From Clostridiaceae bacterium (GTDB lineage Bacteria; Bacillota; Clostridia; Oscillospirales; QAMX01): a DNA stretch of 22,767 nt. The translations under genes and the position numbers were made by a program. Positions 6,764 to 14,523 of the stretch are shown piece after piece. The stretch covers positions 1 to 22,767 of the forward strand of contig JAEDGJ010000019.1 of assembly GCA_016297585.1 (NCBI GenBank), read 5' to 3'. A model generated the notes under the pieces. That model searched no databases. It was not told where the DNA came from and saw nothing but the letters and a program-made list of their open reading frames with translations. Numbering within the stretch: the stretch's first letter is position 1; each line of letters begins with the position of its first letter.

Positions 6764-7849
6764 TTACAGCGACCAGCGGGTATAGAGGAACGAGCAGCGG
6801 CTGTCACCGGGGAATTTCTGATAGTAAACGGTCAGAAGCGAGCTGTCCGCGAGCTCCACGGTCGCGGGATAGCCGAGATCGAGGTCGGCGCCGCGGCAAA
6901 GCTCGATGTCGCGCGTCCACGTTTTGCCCTCGTCGTAGCTGATCATCGCGCGTTCGCCGAAGGGTTCCTCGCGGCGTCCGTAGGTGCAGATGACCGCGCC
7001 GGAGGAATGGACGAGCAGATGGGGCGGGGAGCCGGAGACATCGGTATAGACCGGCGTGCTCCAGGTCAGGCCGCCGTCGTCGGAGACCGTCTGGAACATG
7101 GAGAACTTCGTCCGGTAGGGCGTTTCGTCGGTTCTGTCCTGAAAGCGGAGCATTCCGAGGATGCGCCCGGAGGGAAGCTCGACCGCGTGCGGCTCGTGGA
7201 AGTTTGTCCACGTCGTTCCCTCGGGCAGCGGAACGGTGCCGGCCTCCGTCCACGAGAGACCGCCGTCCGTGGAGCGGTACGCCATGACCGGCTCCTCGTG
7301 ACGCTGGTATTCGTTGCCCGGACGAGCCGCGCGGTCGGAGTACATCACCTTGCCGAGATACAGGATCGTGCCGTCCCGCAGGACGCAGGGCCCGTGCGGG
7401 GCGCTGACCTCGAGCTTCTGCGCGGGCGTCCAGGAAAAGCCTCGGTCGAAGCTCAGACGGACGTGGGAGCCCTGCTCATGGCGGTCCGCCGCTTCCGCAG
7501 CGTCCATGTAGGCAAGCGCCATGCGGTCGGCGGGCGCATCGGAGTCCGGATGGGCACAGTAGCGCAGCGGATGATTGAACCAGGTCAAAAGCAGCCTGTC
7601 CCCGCCGAGATGGACGATCCCGGCGTCGCGGTCGTCGAGAACGGTGTCGTTGACGACGGTGGGGGAAGACCAGGTGCGCCCGTCGTCGAAGCTGTAGAAG
7701 AGCTCCGTTTTGCCGAACGGGCAGACATGCGCGCTCCGTTCGCCGGAGCAGACGGCGACAAGCGTGTGCGTGTCGATGCGGGCGACGCTTCCCCAGCCGA
7801 AGTAGCCGAAGAAGCTGTCCGGTTTGCGGCAGATGATCCCGTGTTCCAT
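6764..7849 (-). CDS. Sialidase-like six-bladed propeller protein (BNR/Asp-box), no signal peptide
   Basis: A 361-residue protein with five Asp-box repeats of the S-x-D-x-G-x-[TS]-W type at 53-60, 133-140, 193-200, 256-263 and 304-311, the hallmark of sialidase/neuraminidase-fold propellers. Further family-like blocks are DDRDAGIVHL (72-81), HEPHAVELPSGRILGMLR (218-235) and DLGYPATVEL (324-333). There is no signal peptide or membrane segment, so it should be cytoplasmic, unlike typical secreted sialidases. The classical N-terminal FRIP motif is not seen. It may therefore act on imported oligosaccharides or be a related glycosidase, and sialic acid specificity is not established. The ATG follows GGAGG by seven bases. 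It lies 15 nt behind the phosphatase-GNAT fusion. Confidence 0.83.
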   Translation of the reverse strand: MEHGIICRKPDSFFGYFGWGSVARIDTHTLVAVCSGERSAHVCPFGKTELFYSFDDGRTWSSPTVVNDTVLDDRDAGIVHLGGDRLLLTWFNHPLRYCAHPDSDAPADRMALAYMDAAEAADRHEQGSHVRLSFDRGFSWTPAQKLEVSAPHGPCVLRDGTILYLGKVMYSDRAARPGNEYQRHEEPVMAYRSTDGGLSWTEAGTVPLPEGTTWTNFHEPHAVELPSGRILGMLRFQDRTDETPYRTKFSMFQTVSDDGGLTWSTPVYTDVSGSPPHLLVHSSGAVICTYGRREEPFGERAMISYDEGKTWTRDIELCRGADLDLGYPATVELADSSLLTVYYQKFPGDSRCSFLYTRWSL

Positions 7850-7864
7850 AGATAATCCTCCATT

Positions 7865-8974
7865 TCAGAAAAGCTTGGGGATTCCAATGTTCTTTTTCAT
7901 GACGAGCTGCCCGGACAGGCTGCAGGGGACGGTGGTAAAGCGGAAGCCGCATTTCTGATAGAGCCGCACGGCGGGTTTGTTGCGCTGGGAGACGTGAAGC
8001 CGCAGTACGCTGCGTCCGAGCGCGCGGTAGGCGACGACGGCATGCCCGATGAGCTGCATCCCAAGGCCGCGGCGGCGGTAAGCAGGCTCGAGATACACAA
8101 GCGAGATGTGTCCGATGTCCGGTTCGTCCTGCTGATCGGCATCCAGCAGCAGCATCCCGGCGACGGTATCGCCGTCCATGCAGCGGACGGCCAGCCCGGG
8201 ACGCCCGAGCAGGCGGCGGGCGTTGTCGCGGAAGACGGTGGGACGGTAATCCGTGAGGTTCCCGAATACGGCAAGCCACGCGTCGCGGCCGGTGCGGTCG
8301 ATGAGCGCGTCGTCGCGGCCGGGGACGAGGTCGTCAAACCAGAGATCCGTCTGCCCCTCGCGGAAGAGCGCGGCGCTCGGCACGCCCGCGCGCGTCAGAT
8401 GCGACAAATCCGGCGGGCTGACAAGCTTCCAGCGCCCTGTGTCATAGGTCAGCGTCGTGACCGAGGTGTTTCCGGCGAGATCGAGCGATACGCCGGGCAG
8501 GACCGCGTCGAGAAAGGCGGAGATCGCGCCTCCGTGGGAGACGGCGGCGACCGCTTCCCCGTCATGACGGCGCGCGATGGCGGTCAGCGTGCGGGTCATC
8601 CGACGAGCGACGTCGGCGCGCGTCTCGCAGCCGGGAAGCTCGAGCGCGTGGACGGAGGTAGTGCGCAGCGCGGGCAGTTCGCGGTAGACGTCGCCCCAGG
8701 AGAGCCCCTCGAGCGGCCCGAGACGGATCTCGCGCAGCGCGGGGTCGGGGGAGAGCTTGATGTGGTGGGGCTTGGCGATGGCCTGCGCGGTCATCGCGGC
8801 GCGGTAGAGGTCGCTTGTATAGACGGCCGAAAGGGGGACGGACCTGAAGCGCGCGCCGAGCGCACGGCACTGGGCAAGACCCGTGGAGGTCAATAGCTCG
8901 TCGTCCTGTCCCTGACAGATGCGGAAAAGGTTGCCTTCGGATTCCGCGTGGCGGATCAGATAGAGAGTCGTCAT
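7865..8974 (-). CDS. Histidine phosphatase / GNAT N-acetyltransferase fusion
   Basis: A 369-residue two-domain protein. Residues 1-185 are a histidine phosphatase (phosphoglycerate mutase-like) domain: RHAE (8-11) with catalytic His9, Arg58 in SDLYRAAMTA, Glu82 in REIRLGPLEG, and SHGG with His147. Residues 200-369 form a GNAT acetyltransferase: the acetyl-CoA loop is RRRGLG (300-305) following SLVYLEPAY, with NKPAVRLYQKCGF (332-344) as the second signature. All four phosphatase active-site residues are present, so both halves look functional. Substrates are unknown; the N-terminal half resembles broad small-metabolite phosphatases. The ATG at 8974 has GAGGTG seven bases upstream, overlapping the end of mfd. 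It is encoded within the mfd-led tail of the long operon. Confidence 0.88.
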   Translation of the reverse strand: MTTLYLIRHAESEGNLFRICQGQDDELLTSTGLAQCRALGARFRSVPLSAVYTSDLYRAAMTAQAIAKPHHIKLSPDPALREIRLGPLEGLSWGDVYRELPALRTTSVHALELPGCETRADVARRMTRTLTAIARRHDGEAVAAVSHGGAISAFLDAVLPGVSLDLAGNTSVTTLTYDTGRWKLVSPPDLSHLTRAGVPSAALFREGQTDLWFDDLVPGRDDALIDRTGRDAWLAVFGNLTDYRPTVFRDNARRLLGRPGLAVRCMDGDTVAGMLLLDADQQDEPDIGHISLVYLEPAYRRRGLGMQLIGHAVVAYRALGRSVLRLHVSQRNKPAVRLYQKCGFRFTTVPCSLSGQLVMKKNIGIPKLF

Positions 8975-8989
8975 CGTGTGGCACCTCGG

Positions 8990-11900
8990 TCAGGAAGCTT
9001 CGCGGCCGGAATAGGCGGCGATCATCGCCTGCGCGAGCTCGAGCGGCTTGTCGGAGGCGCGCAGACGGACGGAGACATAGGGGCGCTCCCCGGCGTTGAG
9101 CAGCACGCGGCCCTTCAGCGAAGGCAGCGCGCAGAGACGGCCGATGCCTTCGAAGTCCGGAGACGCGAGCGTCAGCATCAGGCTGCCGTTTTTCTGCGTG
9201 ATCTCCGTGATATTAGCGCGCGAAGCATCGGCACGGAGCAGCGCGACGGAGATGAGGTTCTGCACGGCGGCGGGAGGCTCCCCGTAGCGGTCGCAGAGCT
9301 CGTCGACGACGTCCTCGGCGTCGGCTTTTTCCTTGATGAAGGCGATGCGCCGGTACAGATCCATGCGCTCCTCGGCGACGGGGACGTAATCCTCGGGGAT
9401 GTGTGCGGAGATCGCAAGCTCGGCGGTGCTGTCGGGACGCTTCTGCACCTGCTCGCCCCGTTCCTCGAGTACGGCTTCCTCGAGCAGACGCAGGTACATG
9501 TCGTAGCCGACGTCGGTCATGTGACCGGACTGCTCGGTGCCGAGGATGCTGCCCGCGCCGCGGATCTCGAGGTCACGCAGCGCGATCTGGAAGCCCGCGC
9601 CGAATCCCGCGAACTCACGCATCGCGGAAAGCCGCTTGGTGCTGTCCTCGGAGAGCACCTTGCCGCGCCGGTAGGTCAGATAGGCGTAGGCGTGGCGCGG
9701 GGAACGCCCGACGCGTCCGCGGATCTGGTGGAGCTGGGCAAGCCCGAGGCGGTCGGCGTCCTCGATGATGAGCGTGTTGACATTCGGGATGTCGATGCCG
9801 GTTTCGATGATCGTGGTGCAGACGAGCAGCTGCAGCTCGCCGTCGGACATGGCGCGCATGACCTCGGAGAGCGCGTCCTCGGACATCTGGCCGTGCGCGA
9901 CGGCGATGCTGACGTCGGGGAGGGCGGCTTTGAGCTTCGCGGCGCAGCGTTCGATGGTCTCGACGCGGTTATAGAGGTAATACACCTGCCCGCCGCGGGT
10001 GATCTCCCGGCGGATCGCGTCGAGGATGACGCCCATGTCGTATTCGAGGACATAGGTCTGCACCGGCTGGCGGTCGCGCGGCGCTTCCTCGAGCGTGCTC
10101 ATGTCGCGCACGCCGGTGAGCGCCATGTTGAGGGTGCGCGGGATCGGCGTCGCGGTCATCGTCAGCGTGTCGACGTTGCGGGCGATGTCGCGCAGGCGCT
10201 CCTTGTGGGTCACGCCGAAGCGCTGCTCCTCGTCGATGACGAGCAGACCGAGGTCGTGGAAGCGCAGATCCTTGGAAAGCAGGCGGTGCGTGCCGACGAC
10301 GACGTCGAGCAGGCCGCTTGCGAGCTTGCGGTGGATCTCGCGCGTCTCGGCGGCCGTCTGGAAGCGGGAGAGCACGGCAATTTTCACGGGATAGCCCGAA
10401 AAACGACGGACGGCGGTCATATAGTGTTGCCGGGCGAGTACGGTCGTGGGCACGAGGATCGCGGCCTGCTTGCTCGCCAGGACGCATTTCATGATCGCGC
10501 GGAAGGCGACCTCGGTCTTGCCGAAGCCGACGTCGCCGCACAGCAGGCGGTCCATCGGCGCGGTGCTCTCCATATCCGCCTTGATCTCGGCGGTACAGCG
10601 CAGCTGCGCCTCGGTTTCGGTGTATTCGAAGGCGTCCTCGAACTCCTTCTGCCAGGCATCGTCCTTCGGAAAGGCAAAGCCGGGACGGCGGCGGCGCTCG
10701 GCGTAGATGGCGATGAGCTTTTTGGCCATGTCGCGCGCGGCGGCCTTGGCGCGGGTCTTTGTCTTCTGCCATTCGGAGCCGCCGAGCTTGTTCAGGCGCG
10801 TTTTCGTCTCGTCCCCGCCGCCGCCGATGTATTTGGAGACCATGTCGAGCTGCGTCGCGGGGATGAAGAGCGTGTCCGTGCCGGCGTACTGGAGCCGGAT
10901 ATAGTCGCGCAGGCCGTTTTCGGTCTTGATCTTCTCGATGCCGATGAAGCGGCCGATGCCGTGCTGATCGTGGACGACGAGGTCGCCGGGGGAGAGGTCG
11001 GAGAAGGATTTGATCTTCTCTCCGGCCTTTTTTTTCGGCGTACGGGTCTTTTTCGTGACCGACGCGGCCATGATCTGGCCTTCGGTGATGACGGCGAGCT
11101 TTGCCGCCGGGTACTCGACGCCGGAGGACAGGTTGCCGATGCCGACGGTAACGGTGCCGGGCTCGGGGACGGAGGCAAGCTGGAAGTCGACGCGCGCGCC
11201 GGTGTCGCGGAGCATTCCTTCGAGGTGCTCGGCGCGGCGGTCGGAGGTGGCGAGCACGACGGTCGCGTAGCCCTCGTGCTTATAGTGCTGCACGTCGGAG
11301 ACGGCGGTCTCGAGACTGCCGCCGTAGCTCGGGAGCTGCTTGGCGATGAGGGTGAGAATGGCGCGGGGACGGGGCTGCAGCGTGCCGCTGATGAAGCTTT
11401 CGAGCAGCACGGTCGCCCGGGCGGGCATATCCGCGACGAGCGAGTCGTAATCGCGGGCAAATTCGGTCTGCGCCGGGGTGATGACGCCGGACTCGAGCAG
11501 GGACTTGACGTCCTCGTTCATCTGCCACGCATACCCCTCGGCGCGCTCGCGGATGCGTCCGGTCTCGTCGAGGCAGAGGATAGCCTCGGCGGGCAGGAAG
11601 TCGTAGGCGGTGCGCAGCTCGGGGTAGATGAGCGGCAGATAGCGGTCGAGCGCGGGGAAGACGGCCGTTTCGCGCAGGCGCTCGAGGTCGGCGGAGAGCG
11701 TTTCGAGAAGCCCCTCGGGGAGCTTTTTGCGGCGGGAATTGGCCGAGATCAGCTTCGAGATGTCATCGGCGAGGCCGTCGCGTCCGCCGGGCGCCGCATC
11801 GGGCAGCGCCTCGCGCGCGGGAAGCAGCACGCAGGAGGCGGTATTGTCGGTGCGCCGCTGCGTATCGGGATCGAAAAAGCCCATCGCGTCGACCTCGTTG

Positions 11901-12487
11901 TCGAAGAAGTCGATGCGCACGGGCGCGTCATGCGCGGGGGAAAAGACGTCGACGATGCCGCCGCGCTGGGCAAACTGCCCGCAGCCCTCGACGCGGTCGC
12001 AGCGCAGGTAGCCCGCCGCCGTCAGGCGCGAGGCAAGCTCCTGCGGCTCGAGCGTCTGTCCCGTGCGGACGGTGATGCTCGCGCTCCGGAGCGTATCGGG
12101 GGACATGGTGCGCAGCAGCAGGGCGTCGGGCGTCGTGACGACGAGCGGCGCGGTGCCGGAGGCGAGCCCCCAGAGCGCGCGCAGACGCAGGATCTCCCAT
12201 TCGCGGGACGCGGTCTCGACGTTCTGGAAGACCGGCTCGCGGGCGGGGAGCATCGCGACGTCCTCGCCGGAGAGCACCGACAGGTCGGCCGCAAACCGGC
12301 GGCACTCGAGCTCGTCGGCGCAGACCACGACCAAAGGCCGTCCGGTGAAGCGCCGGACGGCTGCGGTAATATGGGCTTTATGGGGAAGCGAGAGTCCGCC
12401 GACGGCGGTGACGGCGCCGTCGCGGATGCGCTGCAGGAGCTGCTCGAACTCGGGAAGGCTCCGGAGAGCCTGACATAATCCCAGCAA
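8990..12487 (-). CDS. mfd: Transcription-repair coupling factor Mfd
   Basis: An ATP-dependent translocase of 1165 residues that removes RNA polymerase stalled at DNA lesions and recruits UvrA. Order: the UvrB-like N-terminal module (about 1-350, with GGIVDVFSP near 180), the RNA polymerase-interacting domain near 495-560 (DLVVHDQHGIGRFIG), the helicase core with Walker A GDVGFGKTEV (about 650), the DEEQRFG box (about 750) and TATPIPRTL, then RGRVGRSP near 915, and the C-terminal UvrA-gating domain (EDYVPVAEERMDLYRRI). Full length for the family. The start is TTG at 12487, backed by GGAGGT six bases upstream. It follows cysS by 21 nt, and its TGA stop overlaps the next gene's ribosome binding site. 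No TTA, CTA or TCA codons occur in its whole length, which leaves the opposite strand stop-free. Confidence 0.98.
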   Translation of the reverse strand: MLGLCQALRSLPEFEQLLQRIRDGAVTAVGGLSLPHKAHITAAVRRFTGRPLVVVCADELECRRFAADLSVLSGEDVAMLPAREPVFQNVETASREWEILRLRALWGLASGTAPLVVTTPDALLLRTMSPDTLRSASITVRTGQTLEPQELASRLTAAGYLRCDRVEGCGQFAQRGGIVDVFSPAHDAPVRIDFFDNEVDAMGFFDPDTQRRTDNTASCVLLPAREALPDAAPGGRDGLADDISKLISANSRRKKLPEGLLETLSADLERLRETAVFPALDRYLPLIYPELRTAYDFLPAEAILCLDETGRIRERAEGYAWQMNEDVKSLLESGVITPAQTEFARDYDSLVADMPARATVLLESFISGTLQPRPRAILTLIAKQLPSYGGSLETAVSDVQHYKHEGYATVVLATSDRRAEHLEGMLRDTGARVDFQLASVPEPGTVTVGIGNLSSGVEYPAAKLAVITEGQIMAASVTKKTRTPKKKAGEKIKSFSDLSPGDLVVHDQHGIGRFIGIEKIKTENGLRDYIRLQYAGTDTLFIPATQLDMVSKYIGGGGDETKTRLNKLGGSEWQKTKTRAKAAARDMAKKLIAIYAERRRRPGFAFPKDDAWQKEFEDAFEYTETEAQLRCTAEIKADMESTAPMDRLLCGDVGFGKTEVAFRAIMKCVLASKQAAILVPTTVLARQHYMTAVRRFSGYPVKIAVLSRFQTAAETREIHRKLASGLLDVVVGTHRLLSKDLRFHDLGLLVIDEEQRFGVTHKERLRDIARNVDTLTMTATPIPRTLNMALTGVRDMSTLEEAPRDRQPVQTYVLEYDMGVILDAIRREITRGGQVYYLYNRVETIERCAAKLKAALPDVSIAVAHGQMSEDALSEVMRAMSDGELQLLVCTTIIETGIDIPNVNTLIIEDADRLGLAQLHQIRGRVGRSPRHAYAYLTYRRGKVLSEDSTKRLSAMREFAGFGAGFQIALRDLEIRGAGSILGTEQSGHMTDVGYDMYLRLLEEAVLEERGEQVQKRPDSTAELAISAHIPEDYVPVAEERMDLYRRIAFIKEKADAEDVVDELCDRYGEPPAAVQNLISVALLRADASRANITEITQKNGSLMLTLASPDFEGIGRLCALPSLKGRVLLNAGERPYVSVRLRASDKPLELAQAMIAAYSGREAS

Positions 12488-12508
12488 GGCTTTACCTCCG
12501 AAAACGGG

Positions 12509-13930
12509 TCAGATGCGCGACCACTGCACGCCCTGCGGCGTATCGGTCAGGGCGATGCCCATGGCTTTGAGCTGCTCGCGGATGCGGTCGGCTTCGGCGT
12601 AGTTTTTGGCCTTCTTCGCGGCGGTGCGGGCCTCGATCAGCGCGAGGATCTCGGCGTCGGCCTCCGTCGCGGCGGGAGCGGCCTGACGCTTTTCGCGCTG
12701 CGCCGCGGCGGCGGAAAGCAGGTTCAGGGAGAGCACGGTGTCGAACTCGCCGATGAGCGCGAGTTTTCCCGAGTCTGAGAGACCGGATTTGAGCAGGTCG
12801 TAGACGGCGGTCAGCGCAAGCGACGTGTTGAGGTCGTTGTCCATCGCGTCGCGGAAGGCCTGACGGTAGGGCGCGGCGGCCTCCTCGTCCACGGTTCCCT
12901 TTTCGGGATCGAGCGCCGCGATGCGGTCGATGAGCTTCGAGTACGCGGCGGCGGCGTTGTCGAGATTGGCAAAGGAGAAGACAAGCGTGCGGCGGTAGTG
13001 CGACTGCAGGCAGAAGAAGCGGTAGGCGAGGGGGTCGTAGCCCTTCTGCTCGAGGAGCGAAACGGTCAGAAATTCGCCCTTCGACTTCGACATCTTGCCG
13101 GTCTCGTCGTTCAAGTGCATGACATGGAACCAGTAATTGCACCATTTGTGCCCGATATACGCCTCGCTCTGCGCGATCTCGTTCGTGTGATGCGGGAAGG
13201 CGTTGTCAATGCCGCCGCAGTGGATGTCGAGGTACTCGCCGAGGTATTTTAAGCTGATGCCGGAGCATTCGATGTGCCAGCCGGGGTAGCCGACGCCCCA
13301 CGGGCTGTCCCATTTCAGCTCCTGGTCGTCGAATTTGGATTTCGTGAACCAGAGGACGAAATCCTCCTTGTTGTGCTTCGAAAGGTCCTCTTCAACGCCC
13401 TCGCGGACGCCGGCGAGGAGGTTTTCGCGCTCGTGCTTGTTGAAAACGTAGTATTCGTCGAGCTTGGCGGTGTCAAAATAGACGTTGCCCTCGGAAATAT
13501 AGGCATAGCCCTTGTCGAGGAGCCCGGAGACGAGCTTGATGTACTCGTCGATGCAGCCGGTCGCGGGCTGGACGACGTCCGGACGGCGGATGTTGAGCTT
13601 TGCGCAGTCGGAGAAGAACGCGTCGGTGTAGAACTGCGCGATCTCCATGACGGACTTGTGCTCGCGGCGGGCGCCTTTCAGCATTTTGTCCTCGCCGGTG
13701 TCGGCGTCGCTCGAAAGATGGCCGACGTCGGTGATGTTCATGACGCGGCGCACGTCGTAGCCTGCGTAGCGGAGGTATTTTTCGAGCACGTCCTCGCAGA
13801 TGTAGCTGCGGAGGTTGCCGATGTGGGCGTAGTGATAGACGGTGGGGCCGCAGGTGTACATGCGGACGACGCCGGGCTCGTTCGGAACGAATTCCTCGCG
13901 GGTGTGGGAAAGACTGTTGTACAGCAGCAT
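12509..13930 (-). CDS. cysS: Cysteinyl-tRNA synthetase
   Basis: A 473-residue class I aminoacyl-tRNA synthetase that charges tRNA-Cys. The zinc-binding Cys27 lies in MYTCGPTVYHY, the HIGN signature is at 36-39, and further zinc ligands are in GWHIECSG and in FPHHTNEIAQSE. KMSKS lies near residue 278. The C-terminal helical anticodon region (about 340-473) is complete with an Ala-rich linker. The ATG has AAGGAG ten bases upstream, overlapping the TAA of pgsA in a TAAGGAG, and lies 14 nt behind pgsA. All catalytic features expected are present. Confidence 0.98.
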   Translation of the reverse strand: MLLYNSLSHTREEFVPNEPGVVRMYTCGPTVYHYAHIGNLRSYICEDVLEKYLRYAGYDVRRVMNITDVGHLSSDADTGEDKMLKGARREHKSVMEIAQFYTDAFFSDCAKLNIRRPDVVQPATGCIDEYIKLVSGLLDKGYAYISEGNVYFDTAKLDEYYVFNKHERENLLAGVREGVEEDLSKHNKEDFVLWFTKSKFDDQELKWDSPWGVGYPGWHIECSGISLKYLGEYLDIHCGGIDNAFPHHTNEIAQSEAYIGHKWCNYWFHVMHLNDETGKMSKSKGEFLTVSLLEQKGYDPLAYRFFCLQSHYRRTLVFSFANLDNAAAAYSKLIDRIAALDPEKGTVDEEAAAPYRQAFRDAMDNDLNTSLALTAVYDLLKSGLSDSGKLALIGEFDTVLSLNLLSAAAAQREKRQAAPAATEADAEILALIEARTAAKKAKNYAEADRIREQLKAMGIALTDTPQGVQWSRI

Positions 13931-13944
13931 GGGCTTTTGACTCC

Positions 13945-14496
13945 TTACTTTTTACGCACACTGGTGTGGATCAGCGCGCGGTTGGTCCAGAAGTAATCGA
14001 TGCCGGACCAGAGGGTCACGGCGGCGGCGATCCAGGAGAGGACGGCTTCGAAAACGGCGCCGCCCGGCATCCAGTGGGAAGGCCAGAGCAGAAAGAGGAT
14101 CGCGACGGTGAGCTGAACGGCGGTTTTGACCTTGCCGGAGAAGGCGGCGGCCAGCAGCGTGCCCTCGCCCATCGCGACGACGCGCAGCGAGGAGACGGCG
14201 TATTCGCGCGCGATGATGAGCAGCACGGGAACGACGCCCATGCGCCCCTGCGCGAGAAAGAGCAGGTACGCCGTGCCGACGAGCAGCTTGTCGGCCAGCG
14301 GGTCCATGATCTTGCCGAACGAGGTCACGAGCTGGTATTTCCGGGCGAGGTACCCGTCGAGCTTGTCGGTCAGCGCCGCCGCGACGAACAGCAGAAGCGC
14401 CAGATACGGGGACGCGGCCCACGAAGTCAGGGAAAACAGGACGAAAAACGGGATCAGTACGATACGCAGAATCGTCAGCCGGTTGGGCAGCGTCAC
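13945..14496 (-). CDS. pgsA: CDP-diacylglycerol--glycerol-3-phosphate 3-phosphatidyltransferase
   Basis: A 183-residue membrane enzyme that makes phosphatidylglycerol phosphate, the committed step to phosphatidylglycerol and cardiolipin. The CDP-alcohol phosphotransferase motif D-x2-DG-x2-AR-x8-G-x3-D-x3-D is intact (Asp44, Asp47, Gly48, Ala51, Arg52, Gly61, Asp65, Asp69). About five membrane helices are visible, and NRLTILRIVLIPFF at the N-terminus is typical for PgsA. The start is GTG at 14496 with AAAGGAGG eight bases upstream; no ATG fits better. It sits 27 nt behind rimO in the operon. Other CDP-alcohol transferases have the same motif, but the N-terminus and length favour PgsA. Confidence 0.94.
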   Translation of the reverse strand: MTLPNRLTILRIVLIPFFVLFSLTSWAASPYLALLLFVAAALTDKLDGYLARKYQLVTSFGKIMDPLADKLLVGTAYLLFLAQGRMGVVPVLLIIAREYAVSSLRVVAMGEGTLLAAAFSGKVKTAVQLTVAILFLLWPSHWMPGGAVFEAVLSWIAAAVTLWSGIDYFWTNRALIHTSVRKK

Positions 14497-14523
14497 GCGG
14501 CAGGCCTCCTTTTCATGGCAGTG

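Noticed and set aside
8948..12478. Very long plus-strand frame over mfd as a gene
   Set aside because: It is codon-for-codon antisense to mfd, has no recognisable domain, and follows from missing TTA/CTA/TCA codons in mfd.
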